Shown here: one piece after another, positions 52,491 through 59,998 of the stretch
How positions within the stretch are numbered: the stretch's first letter is position 1
Layout: each line of letters begins with the position of its first letter
Assembly: GCA_963779515.1 (NCBI GenBank)
Contig: CAVZYN010000002.1
Span: forward strand, 496,001-560,000
DNA: 64,000 nucleotides
Direction: 5' to 3'
Source of the DNA: CAVZYN01 sp963779515
Lineage (GTDB): Bacteria; Pseudomonadota; Alphaproteobacteria; Rhizobiales; Hyphomicrobiaceae
Program-made: the position numbers and the translations under genes
Notes under the pieces: generated by a model
The model's database searches: none
What the model was told of the DNA's origin: nothing
What the model saw: the letters and a program-made list of their open reading frames with translations, nothing else

Positions 52491-53189
52491 GTGCTGAACG
52501 CGGCAGCGGGCGTCCCGCACACGGACCTGTCTTTTTTGGGCCTCTTCCTGCAGGCGCACATCGTCGTCAAGATCGTCATGATCGGCCTGTTGCTTGCCTC
52601 GGTGTGGTCGTGGGCGATCATCGTTGAAAAGGTCTTTGCGTTCCGGCGCGCGCGCCGCGAAGCGGACCGTTTCGAGCATTTGTTTTGGTCGGGGCAGTCG
52701 CTCGAGGAGCTGTACACTGGCCTCTCACGCGGGCGCACGTTTGCGACGGCGTCGCTGTTTGTCGCCGCCATGAAGGAATGGAAGCGGTCGGTCGAAGGAC
52801 AGATCCGCGCGCTCGGCGGCATTCAGATGCGCGTCGAGAAGGTGATGGACGTCACGATCAATCGCGAGATGGAGCAGCTGGAGCGGCGCTTGCTGTTCCT
52901 TGCAACAGTCGGTTCGACTGCGCCGTTCGTTGGATTGTTCGGCACCGTATGGGGCATCATGTCGTCGTTCCAGTCGATCGCCGCATCGAAGAACACGAGC
53001 CTTGCAGTTGTTGCGCCCGGCATCGCGGAGGCGCTGTTTGCAACCGCGATCGGGTTGCTTGCGGCGATCCCGGCGGTTGTTTTCTACAACAAGTTTTCGG
53101 CGGATGCGGCGCGGCTCGGCCAACGTCTCGAGGCGTTTGCCGACGAGTTTTCAGCGATCGTTTCGCGCCAGATCGACGTCAGGAGCTGA
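52491..53189 (+). CDS. tolQ: Tol-Pal system inner-membrane protein TolQ
   Basis: TolQ and TolR form the proton channel that powers TolA at the division site. The 232-residue protein has three membrane segments (residues ~15-40, ~135-160 and ~175-200) and the family sequences GIMSSFQSIAASKNTSLAVV, APGIAEALFATAIGLLAAIP and AVVFYNKFS. The start used is GTG 52491; an upstream alternative is not visible in frame. tolR starts 5 nt after the stop. Confidence 0.94.
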   Translation: MLNAAAGVPHTDLSFLGLFLQAHIVVKIVMIGLLLASVWSWAIIVEKVFAFRRARREADRFEHLFWSGQSLEELYTGLSRGRTFATASLFVAAMKEWKRSVEGQIRALGGIQMRVEKVMDVTINREMEQLERRLLFLATVGSTAPFVGLFGTVWGIMSSFQSIAASKNTSLAVVAPGIAEALFATAIGLLAAIPAVVFYNKFSADAARLGQRLEAFADEFSAIVSRQIDVRS

Positions 53190-53194
53190 TCGGG

Positions 53195-53662
53195 ATGGGT
53201 GCAAGTCTCGGTGGCGGCAGGCCCAAGGGTGGACGGCGCGGGCGCGCACGCCGGGCCGCACCCATGAGCGAGATCAACGTCACGCCTTTCGTCGACGTGA
53301 TGATGGTGCTGCTCGTTATCTTCATGGTGACGGCACCGCTGATGACGGCGGGCGTGCCGCTTGATTTACCGTCCGCGAAGGGCAACCAGCTCGAGACGCA
53401 AAACAAGGAGCCAATGCTGGTATCGGTTTCGAAGGACGGCCAAATTTTCCTCGGCCAAGAGGACAAAACCGCCATGAAACTCGAGGAGATTGGCGCGAAA
53501 TTGAAGGCGGTCGCGGCGGCGCGCGGCGGCAGTGACGAGACCATTTTCGTGCGTGGCGATAAGGCGGTCGATTACGGCACGATGGCGCGCGTGATGGCGC
53601 GGATCAAGGAAGCAGGCTTTCGCAAACTTTCCCTCGTCACCGAGGGCGAAAGCGGAGGGTAA
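53195..53662 (+). CDS. tolR: Tol-Pal system protein TolR (ExbD-like)
   Basis: TolR is the single-span partner of TolQ. The 155-residue protein has the N-terminal helix with the functional Asp (MSEINVTPFVDVMMVLLVIF) and the periplasmic domain ending KEAGFRKLSLVTEGESGG. The true start is the ATG at 53195; a longer frame beginning at 52685 is a shadow of tolQ. A Gly/Arg-rich head (GGGRPKGGRRGRARRA) precedes the helix and is longer than in E. coli. It is translated 5 nt after tolQ. Confidence 0.94.
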   Translation: MGASLGGGRPKGGRRGRARRAAPMSEINVTPFVDVMMVLLVIFMVTAPLMTAGVPLDLPSAKGNQLETQNKEPMLVSVSKDGQIFLGQEDKTAMKLEEIGAKLKAVAAARGGSDETIFVRGDKAVDYGTMARVMARIKEAGFRKLSLVTEGESGG

Positions 53663-53670
53663 CCAAGAGA

Positions 53671-54767
53671 ATGCGGCGCGGATTTTTCGTCTCGCTGGTT
53701 TTCCACTTGGCGCTGCTGGCCTGGGCGCTGGTGACGATCAGTTCCGCGCGCCCGCTTGAAGCCCCCAAGGAAGAGCCTGTCGAAGTCGCGATCATCACGC
53801 CGGATGCGCTGACCCGGCTCACCAAGGGCGACCGGCAAGCGAAGGAACTCGAGACGCAAGCGAAAGAGAACCCAAATCGGGATGCGCCGAAGAAGGAGGC
53901 GCCGAAGCCAAAACCGCCGCCGCCTCCGGCCGCAGCACACCACCACCACCGCCCGCGGCGGCTGAAGCGCCGCCGCCCGAAGCCAAACCGCCCGAACCGA
54001 TGAAGGACCCGATCGCGGACAAGCTGGCGGCACTGCCCGACCCGAAGCCCGCGCCGCCGCCGCCGGCACCCGGTCCGACGCCGGATGATCTGAAGAAGCT
54101 CGAGGAAAAGATCGAGGAGGAGCGCAAAGCCGCGGAGGCCGATGCGCAGAAGAAGGCAGCCGAAGCGGAGGCCAAAAGAAGGGCCGAAGCCGAAACGAAA
54201 CGCAAAGCGGCAGAAGCCGAGACGAAGCGAAAGGCCGCGGAAGCGGAGGCCAAGCGCAAGGTTGCCGAGGCAGAAGCGAAGCGTAAGGCTGCGGAAGCCG
54301 ATGCGAAAAAGAAGGCCGAGTTCGACGCTGAAAAAATCGCGGCGCTGATCAACAAAACGCCGCAGGCGGAGGCACCGGCTGGATCGCCGACACCGCCGCA
54401 GCAGCCAACGACAAAGAAGGGCCCCGCGGCGGGCGCGCCCGAGGGGCGCGACACCAAGCTCACCGCGTCCGAACAGTCGGCCTTGATCGGGATGATCGTG
54501 TCGAAGGTGAAGAAGTGTTGGACGGTCGCCGCGGGCATCCCTGGCGCCGACACGATGGTCGTAACGCTCGCCATGAATTTCCGGCAGGACGGGTCGCTGG
54601 CCGGCGAACCGCGGGTCGTCGGCGGGCAAGGCTCACCGCAATTCGCATTGGCCGCCGACAACGCGCGGCGCGCGGTGCTGGCGTGCCAGCCGTATCAATT
54701 GCCCACGGACAAGTATTCAGCCTGGAAGTCGGTCGAACTCGATTTCGATCCGCGTGACATGTTCTAG
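53671..54767 (+). pseudogene. tolA: TolA, split by a frameshift
   Basis: TolA links the inner membrane to Pal at the outer membrane. The first 90 residues have the membrane anchor (FFVSLVFHLALLAWALVTIS) and PKEEPVEVAIITPDAL; the rest, from about 53950 in another frame, has the long Ala/Lys/Glu helix (residues ~120-230: many AEAEAKRKAAE repeats) and the C-terminal domain (WTVAAGIPGADTMVVTLAMN, quoted in part as AGIPGADTMVVTLA, ending DFDPRDMF). The frame breaks in the CA/CCA-rich stretch 53936-53950. One missing base, or two extra (the CA), would join PPPAAA to PPPPPAAAEAPPP. About 365 residues when restored. The His-rich end of the first frame is an artefact of the shift. Confidence 0.88.
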
Positions 54768-54836
54768 CCGCGATCCCTGCGCTTTATGAGCGCGAAATCT
54801 GAGATAGTCTCGTTGTTGGTTCAAGGGGATATTGCC

Positions 54837-56219
54837 GTGACGTCGTTGATCAAAATATCCAAGCGTTGTCCTGATGCGAGTGGCGCAGGCCCGTCGCGCC
54901 GCAGCGTTTTGGGTGCAATGGCCGGTGGTGCTGCCGCCGGGTTGATGCCTCTGCGTGCGGTGGCGCAGGACGCCGGTCCGTTGAAGGGCACCGTACGCGG
55001 CGGCAACATCGATCCAATCCCAGTCGCCATCACCGATTTCACCGGCGACGATCCGAAGGTCGCTTTCGACGTCACGCAGATCGTCGCAAACGACCTGCAA
55101 AATTCGGGACTCTTCAAAGTGTTGCCTCGCGAGGCATTCCTTGAGCAAGTGCGCGACATCAACCAGGCGCCGCGCTTTGCCGATTGGAAAGCGATCGAGG
55201 CTCGGGCGGTGGTGGTCGGCCGGATCAGCCGGCTCGGTGATGGGCGCCTCAAAGCCGATTTTCGCGCCTGGGATGTGCTGCTGGCGAAGTCGATTGCAGG
55301 CGCGAGCTACACCATCCCGGCGGCGACGTGGCGGCGGGCCGGTCATATTATCGCCGATCAGGTTTATTCGAAGTTCACCGGCGAAGGGCCCTACTTCGAC
55401 AGTCGTATCGTTTTCATCGACGAAAGCGGGCCAAAAGAACGTCGTGTGAAGCGCCTCGCGATCATGGATCAGGATGGCGCGAACGTGCGGCTGCTGAGCC
55501 AGGGCAAGGAACTCGTGCTGACGCCGCGCTTCAGCCCGGTCGCGCAAGAGATCTGCTTCATGCAGTATTCGGGCGAGAATCCGCGCGTGTTCCTGATGAA
55601 CCTCGAGACAGGGCAGCGCGAACTCGTCGGCAACATTCCGGGTATGTCGTTCTCGCCGCGATTTTCGCCTGATGGCCAGCGCATCGTCATGAGCATCCAG
55701 GAACAGGGTTCCGGCGCGACGTTTCTGGTCGAGATGGATCTGCGCTCGAAGCAGATGCGGCGGCTGACGCCGTCGAATCGGATCGACACCGGTCCGTGCT
55801 ATTCGCCTGATGGCCGCCGCATCGTCTTCGAGAGCGACCGCGACGGTGGACAGGCGCTGTATGTGATGGGTGCGGATGGCGGCGGCGCGCAACGGATCAG
55901 CGGCGCCGACGGACGGTTCTCCACGCCGGTGTGGTCGCCGCGCGGTGACTTCGTCGCCTTCACCAAACAGACCGGCGGGCGTTTTTTGATCGGCGTCATG
56001 AAGCCCGATGGATCGGGCGAACGCATATTGTCAGATGGCTTCCACAACGAAGGGCCGACGTGGTCGCCCAATGGCCGCGTGCTCATGTTCTTCCGCGAAG
56101 GCCCCGGCGCCGGCGGCGGCCCGCGGCTCGTTTCGGTCGATGTGACCGGCTACAACGAGCGGCAAGTCACGACGCCGTCCTTCGGTTCGGATCCGGCCTG
56201 GTCGCCCTTGCTGGCCTGA
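54837..56219 (+). CDS. tolB: Tol-Pal system periplasmic beta-propeller protein TolB
   Basis: TolB is a periplasmic protein that binds Pal. It has an N-terminal alpha/beta domain (residues ~50-170) and a six-bladed beta-propeller with repeated SPDG-type blades: FSPDGQRIVMSIQEQG, YSPDGRRIVFESDRDGG, WSPRGDFVAFTKQTGG and WSPNGRVLMFFREG. Start GTG 54837 is chosen because AAGGGG lies about 9 nt upstream. The signal has a twin-Arg core (SRRSVLGAMAGGAAAG, cleavage at AVAQ), unusual for TolB, which generally uses Sec. An alternative is ATG 54786 with a longer signal. Confidence 0.94.
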   Translation: MTSLIKISKRCPDASGAGPSRRSVLGAMAGGAAAGLMPLRAVAQDAGPLKGTVRGGNIDPIPVAITDFTGDDPKVAFDVTQIVANDLQNSGLFKVLPREAFLEQVRDINQAPRFADWKAIEARAVVVGRISRLGDGRLKADFRAWDVLLAKSIAGASYTIPAATWRRAGHIIADQVYSKFTGEGPYFDSRIVFIDESGPKERRVKRLAIMDQDGANVRLLSQGKELVLTPRFSPVAQEICFMQYSGENPRVFLMNLETGQRELVGNIPGMSFSPRFSPDGQRIVMSIQEQGSGATFLVEMDLRSKQMRRLTPSNRIDTGPCYSPDGRRIVFESDRDGGQALYVMGADGGGAQRISGADGRFSTPVWSPRGDFVAFTKQTGGRFLIGVMKPDGSGERILSDGFHNEGPTWSPNGRVLMFFREGPGAGGGPRLVSVDVTGYNERQVTTPSFGSDPAWSPLLA

Positions 56220-56487
56220 GCCTCGAATCAGGTCCATCCCAGCGAGCGCGATTCAGCGACCTGCTGGCCTCGGCTTCTTGTCGTTCAGTTCAGATGCTGC
56301 TCGGGTTGAGCAACTATTTTCTGGGCTGTGAAGTTTTGTGGCGTTTGCGCAAGATATCGCGTGGTATTTCCGCATCAAGTGGGGCGGAAAACTGTTCAAA
56401 CTTGGCCGTTCTCCTTGCTTCGGCGCAGTGGTGCAAGTACCCCAACAGAGGCGATTGCCGTTCGCACAAACGCATAGGAGTAGAGCC

Positions 56488-56622
56488 ATGAAGGTGAAGG
56501 GCGCGATTGTATTCGCGACGATTATTGCTGTTGCTGCGCTCGGCGCTTGCCGCCAAGAGGTTCCGCACAAGCCCATGAAGCTGGGCGCGGACGCTCCGGC
56601 TGCTGAGCAGGTGAAGCGTTAA
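56488..56622 (+). CDS. tiny lipoprotein A (44 aa), first of a tandem pair
   Basis: A 44-residue putative lipoprotein. It begins MKVKGAIVFATIIAVAALGA with a lipobox ending at Cys21 (ALGAC), which would be lipid-modified at the outer-membrane side. The mature part is only 24 residues (RQEVPHKPMKLGAD then APAAEQVKR). A TAGGAG ribosome-binding site precedes the ATG at 56488. Its match to the next gene (shared words EV-HKPMKLGAD and the lipobox) shows it is real and duplicated. It sits between tolB and pal; a function in Tol-Pal or the envelope is inference only. Confidence 0.75.
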   Translation: MKVKGAIVFATIIAVAALGACRQEVPHKPMKLGADAPAAEQVKR

Positions 56623-56657
56623 CGCTCGGCTTTAACGAGGGAAAATAGGAGACTATC

Positions 56658-56777
56658 ATGAAGAGCGCTATCATTCTCGCTACGCTTGTTGCGGCTGTGT
56701 CTCTCGGCGCATGCCGCAAGGAAGTCGAGCACAAGCCGATGAAGCTCGGCGCAGACGTCTCGCACGTCGCACGCTAA
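56658..56777 (+). CDS. tiny lipoprotein B (39 aa), second of a tandem pair
   Basis: A 39-residue protein: MKSAIILATLVAAVSLGAC with Cys19 of the lipobox, then RKEVEHKPMKLGADVSHVAR. The mature part is 20 residues after the Cys and shares EVxHKPMKLGAD with the preceding gene. The AGGAG ribosome-binding site (TAGGAGACTATC) lies before the ATG at 56658. It is too short for most gene finders. A terminator follows, so it ends a transcript or a small unit. Its kin upstream suggests a recent tandem duplication. Confidence 0.75.
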   Translation: MKSAIILATLVAAVSLGACRKEVEHKPMKLGADVSHVAR

Positions 56778-56815
56778 GCTATCGGTTTCTCCACGACTTC
56801 GTGGGGGGATAATCC

Positions 56816-56860
56816 AAGGCCGAGTCGCAGGACACTCCTGCGGCTCGGCCTTGAATGTTT
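56816..56860 (+). terminator. intrinsic terminator after the tiny lipoprotein pair
   Basis: AAGGCCGAGTCGCAGGA and TCCTGCGGCTCGGCCTT pair over 17 bp with one G-T wobble around CAC, then TTGAATGTTT. The stem is strong, while the T run is weak. Confidence 0.75.
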
Positions 56861-57103
56861 CAGGACACAGTGTCGTGACCTGGTGTCGCTGGCTGGGGAC
56901 ATTGGGGATAGATCGGCTGATCCGCTTGCGCATTCGCTAGGGATCATCAGGAGTGAGGGGAACCACCCTAAAGCCTTGGGGTGGTCACATTTTCGCTCCT
57001 AAGGGTCGTCTAGAGACGGCTGAGAATCTTCGATCATCAGGTCCTATTGGGGCTGCAGCCGGGTCGGCGGACGACTCGGGGACGGAATATGAAGGGACAC
57101 GTG
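56861..57103 (+). promoter_or_regulatory. pal leader and promoter region with a hairpin
   Basis: This ~240-nt stretch between the terminator and pal has no gene. It contains an inverted repeat ACCACCC at 56962-56968 and GGGTGGT at 56979-56985, and the word GATCATCAGG occurs twice (from about 56943 and about 57033). The hairpin and the spacing suggest that pal has its own promoter or leader control, but no regulator is known. Confidence 0.4.
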
Positions 57104-57652
57104 ATGGCTGAAACCTCAATGACGCAGATCGCGCGCGGACTTCGCGTGGCGGCCATAGTGGCCTGCGCGTTGGTCGTTGCTGCTTGCTCGAACACGCCGA
57201 AGCCCGAGGATGCTGGACTTGGCGGCGCAGCGGGCGCTGGCGGCCGCGGTGGACCGGCGACTCCGGGTTCGGCGCGCGACTTTAGTCAGAACGTCGGCGA
57301 TATCGTCTATTTCTCCACCGACAGCACGGATTTGTCGCCCGAGGCGCAGCAGACGCTAACCGGCCAAGCGCGATGGCTGCAACAATATGCCCAGTATACG
57401 ATCACCATCGAAGGCCATGCCGACGAGCGTGGCACCCGCGAGTACAACATCGCGCTGGGCGCCAATCGCGCCACAAAAGTGCGGGAATTCCTGGCCAAGA
57501 ACGGCGTGAATGCGGCACGGCTGCGGACGATCTCTTACGGTAAGGAGCGGCCGGTCGCAGTCTGCAACGACATCTCATGCTGGTCGCAGAACCGTCGCGC
57601 GCAAACTGTATTGAACAGTCGCGGCGGCCCTGGTGTCGCCCAGGCCAACTGA
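57104..57652 (+). CDS. pal: peptidoglycan-associated lipoprotein Pal
   Basis: Pal is an outer-membrane lipoprotein that binds peptidoglycan and TolB. The 182-residue protein has a lipobox (LVVAACSNTP), a Gly-rich linker (GLGGAAGAGGRGGP) and the OmpA domain: GDIVYFSTDSTDLS, ITIEGHADERGTREYNIALG and TISYGKERPVAV, with the acid/Arg pair that binds diaminopimelate. The ATG at 57104 has AAGGG about 8 nt upstream; ATGs at 57089 and 57119 are alternatives. It is separated from tolB by two tiny lipoprotein genes and a terminator. Confidence 0.94.
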   Translation: MAETSMTQIARGLRVAAIVACALVVAACSNTPKPEDAGLGGAAGAGGRGGPATPGSARDFSQNVGDIVYFSTDSTDLSPEAQQTLTGQARWLQQYAQYTITIEGHADERGTREYNIALGANRATKVREFLAKNGVNAARLRTISYGKERPVAVCNDISCWSQNRRAQTVLNSRGGPGVAQAN

Positions 57653-57680
57653 ACCATTGCGCGCATGGCGGTTACTTGAA

Positions 57681-57710
57681 CGGCCCAGTTTTAGCTGGGT
57701 CGTTTCGTTT
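57681..57710 (+). terminator. intrinsic terminator after pal
   Basis: CGGCCCAG and CTGGGTCG pair over 8 bp (one G-T) around TTTTAG, then TTTCGTTT. It follows the pal stop by 28 nt and may separate pal from the OmpA-like gene. Confidence 0.75.
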
Positions 57711-57828
57711 GTGGGGCTGGGAAGTCACAGTGTTGCGACGGCTCGGGGTTGGCCTGAAAGATCCTCAGTTTAGCCCCAATGTTTGCCGAAAGTCATCGCT
57801 CATATTTGGTCTGGCGGGACCCAACGAG

Positions 57829-58737
57829 ATGCGTGGTGCGGTGGCAGTGTCGAGTTTGAGTCTGTGGCGCCGGTCTGTGCTGCTCGGATATGCGTTCGGC
57901 GCGATGCTCGCGATGGCGACGGACGTCTCGGCGCAAGGGCGGTCGCGATTTGAGGGCGACGAGCATGAGGCCGCCCGGATCTATGCGGATGCCAAGGACG
58001 ATTTGGCAGCCGGTGATAAATACGGCACGCAACGTTTGCTGGAACGGCTCGTCGCGCGTTACCCGGAAACCCAGGCTGCGGCCAACGCACGTCGCGATCT
58101 GCATCAGCTCTACAACGAGCAGTTCCGGCAGGCCGAACGCCGGGACTCGCCGCGCGAGGTGCCCCCGCCACCAGTGATCGCGCCACCCTCCACATCGGCC
58201 CAATCGCTTCCGCCACCCATCCCTCCACAGGCGCGCATCGACCCTGGGCCGAGCGCGCCGGCTGGCCTGGCCGCGGACATTGCGCCCGAGCGGTTACAGG
58301 CGCTTACCGAAGACTTCAAGTCGAATGTTGGCGATCGAATCTTCTTTGCCGAGGGGACCGCTGATGTCGGCACGCGCGCGCGTGCCGCACTGGAGGCCCA
58401 GGCAGGTTGGCTGATGCGCAATCCGAAGGTTACCGCGACGATTGAGGGGCATGCCGATGAACGCGGCGGCCGCGAGCAGAATGTGAAGGTTTCCGAGGTG
58501 CGGGCTGGTGTCGTGCGTCAGCGTCTCATCGATTTGGGTGTCGAGGCACAGCGGATAGCAATCGTTGCGTATGGCCGCGACCGGCCCGTTGCTACCTGTG
58601 CCGAAGCCCGTTGTGCGGCGCAGAACAGGCGCGCCGTCGTTGTGATCGGGGCGGCTGAGGGCAAGCGCACCGAACTCCAGGGTCGAGGCGACGTTCGTGG
58701 CCGGCTCGTTAGCCCAGGCAGCGAACCAGTTCAATAA
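57829..58737 (+). CDS. OmpA-domain protein with an N-terminal TPR-like helical region, beside pal
   Basis: A 302-residue protein encoded between pal and ybgF. A signal peptide (LLGYAFGAMLAMATDVSAQ) precedes a helical region with a repeat-like pair (YADAKDDLAAGDKYGTQRLL, VARYPETQAAANARRDLHQL), similar to BamD/YbgF TPR motifs, then a Pro-rich linker (residues ~112-150). A C-terminal OmpA domain follows (VGDRIFFAEGTADVG, TIEGHADERGGREQNVKVSE, IVAYGRDRPVATC) with the peptidoglycan-binding motif. There is no lipobox Cys, so it would be periplasmic. It looks like a Pal paralogue joined to a YbgF-like head. Confidence 0.85.
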   Translation: MRGAVAVSSLSLWRRSVLLGYAFGAMLAMATDVSAQGRSRFEGDEHEAARIYADAKDDLAAGDKYGTQRLLERLVARYPETQAAANARRDLHQLYNEQFRQAERRDSPREVPPPPVIAPPSTSAQSLPPPIPPQARIDPGPSAPAGLAADIAPERLQALTEDFKSNVGDRIFFAEGTADVGTRARAALEAQAGWLMRNPKVTATIEGHADERGGREQNVKVSEVRAGVVRQRLIDLGVEAQRIAIVAYGRDRPVATCAEARCAAQNRRAVVVIGAAEGKRTELQGRGDVRGRLVSPGSEPVQ

Positions 58738-58868
58738 GGTCCGGCCGCTGTGAACGCTGGTTCGCGAAAGCTGTGTTTCGGAGCGATGGTCAACGTATAT
58801 AATAACGCGGATCGCGCGCGAACGAGTCGTCGCGATTGGCGATGATGATTGATCGGAAAGTGGCTCCC

Positions 58869-59855
58869 ATGACGGCGACGTTCTCTCGGTCGGTTTGCAG
58901 CACACTTTTGGCTGGGGCGGTTGCGATCGTGCTGGTGCAGTCTGCGGCAGCACAGCAGCAGACGGTTCAGACGCCGAGCAAATCTACGCCTAAGCAAGCG
59001 CCCGCCGCACAGCCGAAGTCTCCGGTTGAAGGCGGGGGGGCATCGAATGAAGGCGGCCTGCGCCCTCGCGTTGAACAGCTGGAAGAGCAACTCGTTGATA
59101 TGCAGGTGGTCGTCGGCACGCTCGAGAGCCTCGCAAAGGGTGGTGCTGCATCGGGTGCGCAATCGCATCGAGCACCAGTTGCGGCGGGCGGCGGTGGTGG
59201 CGACAGCGCGCGCATCGATGCGATCGAAGTCCAGATCCGCGCACTGACATCGCAGGTCGAGCAATTGGCGGCGGACCTGCGCGCCGGTCGCGGCCGGTCG
59301 GGTGCCGCGCCTGATGCAGGCGGTTCGGTGCGTCCGCAAGTCGGTGGGTTCACGCAAGCAGCTCCTGCCGCTCAGCCGGGGGCCTTTGGCGCCGTGACCG
59401 TGACACCCGGCGCCGCTGCAGGGCGTGATGCCATCGGACAAATCATCGGCCCCGGTGACGGAAATCCCGCGGATGCCAAACAGCATTATGAAACCGCCTA
59501 CGGCCATCTGCTGCAGCAGGACTATGGTGCCGCGGAAGCCGCGTTCGAAGACTTCCTGAAGCGGTTCCCGAGCGATCCGCTGGCGGGTAACGCGCAATAC
59601 TGGCTCGGCGAGAGCCACTATGTACGGGGCCAGTACAAGCAAGCCGCAAGTGCTTTCCTCAAGGGGTCGCAGAGCTACGCGCGCAGCGCCAAGGCGCCTG
59701 ACAGTCTGCTGAAGCTCGGCATGTCGCTCGATCGGCTCGGGCAGCGCGACGCCGCCTGCTCGTCGTTTGGCGAGCTGTCGTCGAAGTATCCAAGCGCACC
59801 ATCGCAGATCAAGGATCGTGCCAATCGCGAGCGCCAGCGGATCGGCTGTGGCTGA
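58869..59855 (+). CDS. ybgF: Tol-Pal system coordinator YbgF (CpoB)
   Basis: YbgF/CpoB is a periplasmic protein that links Tol-Pal to peptidoglycan synthesis at division. The 328-residue protein has a signal peptide (LLAGAVAIVLVQSAAAQQQ), a coiled-coil trimerisation part (LRPRVEQLEEQLVDMQVVVG, IEVQIRALTSQVEQL) and TPR repeats (AKQHYETAYGHLLQQDYGAA, GNAQYWLGESHYVRGQYKQA). The ATG at 58869 is chosen, as it gives a standard signal peptide. The mature linker is Gly/Ala/Gln-rich. It follows the OmpA-like gene by 131 nt. Confidence 0.92.
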   Translation: MTATFSRSVCSTLLAGAVAIVLVQSAAAQQQTVQTPSKSTPKQAPAAQPKSPVEGGGASNEGGLRPRVEQLEEQLVDMQVVVGTLESLAKGGAASGAQSHRAPVAAGGGGGDSARIDAIEVQIRALTSQVEQLAADLRAGRGRSGAAPDAGGSVRPQVGGFTQAAPAAQPGAFGAVTVTPGAAAGRDAIGQIIGPGDGNPADAKQHYETAYGHLLQQDYGAAEAAFEDFLKRFPSDPLAGNAQYWLGESHYVRGQYKQAASAFLKGSQSYARSAKAPDSLLKLGMSLDRLGQRDAACSSFGELSSKYPSAPSQIKDRANRERQRIGCG

Positions 59856-59865
59856 CGAACCCGCC

Positions 59866-59925
59866 CGCTCTTGGGCCGGCCGCTCTTGGGTCGGCCGCTC
59901 TTGGGTCGGCCGCTCTTGGGCCGGT
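59866..59925 (+). repeat. tandem 15-bp repeat, four copies, at the ybgF-tilS junction
   Basis: Four adjacent copies of CGCTCTTGGGYCGGC (59866-59880, 59881-59895, 59896-59910, 59911-59925). The first and fourth have C and the second and third have T at the variable site; the last base of the fourth is T. In one frame it encodes Arg-Ser-Trp-(Ala/Val)-Gly repeats. The unit is a multiple of three, so copy number changes would not alter frame. Confidence 0.95.
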
Positions 59926-59998
59926 TTGCGCAGAGCCGATTGGTGACGCGGAGCTACAAGGTATTTTTGGCGCGGCGGCGCCACAACCGCAACGATGG

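Noticed and set aside
53930..54003. His-rich and Arg/Lys-rich end of the first tolA frame as a metal-binding tail
   Set aside because: It is read out of frame: the neighbouring frame gives the Pro/Ala-rich TolA linker leading straight to the conserved part.
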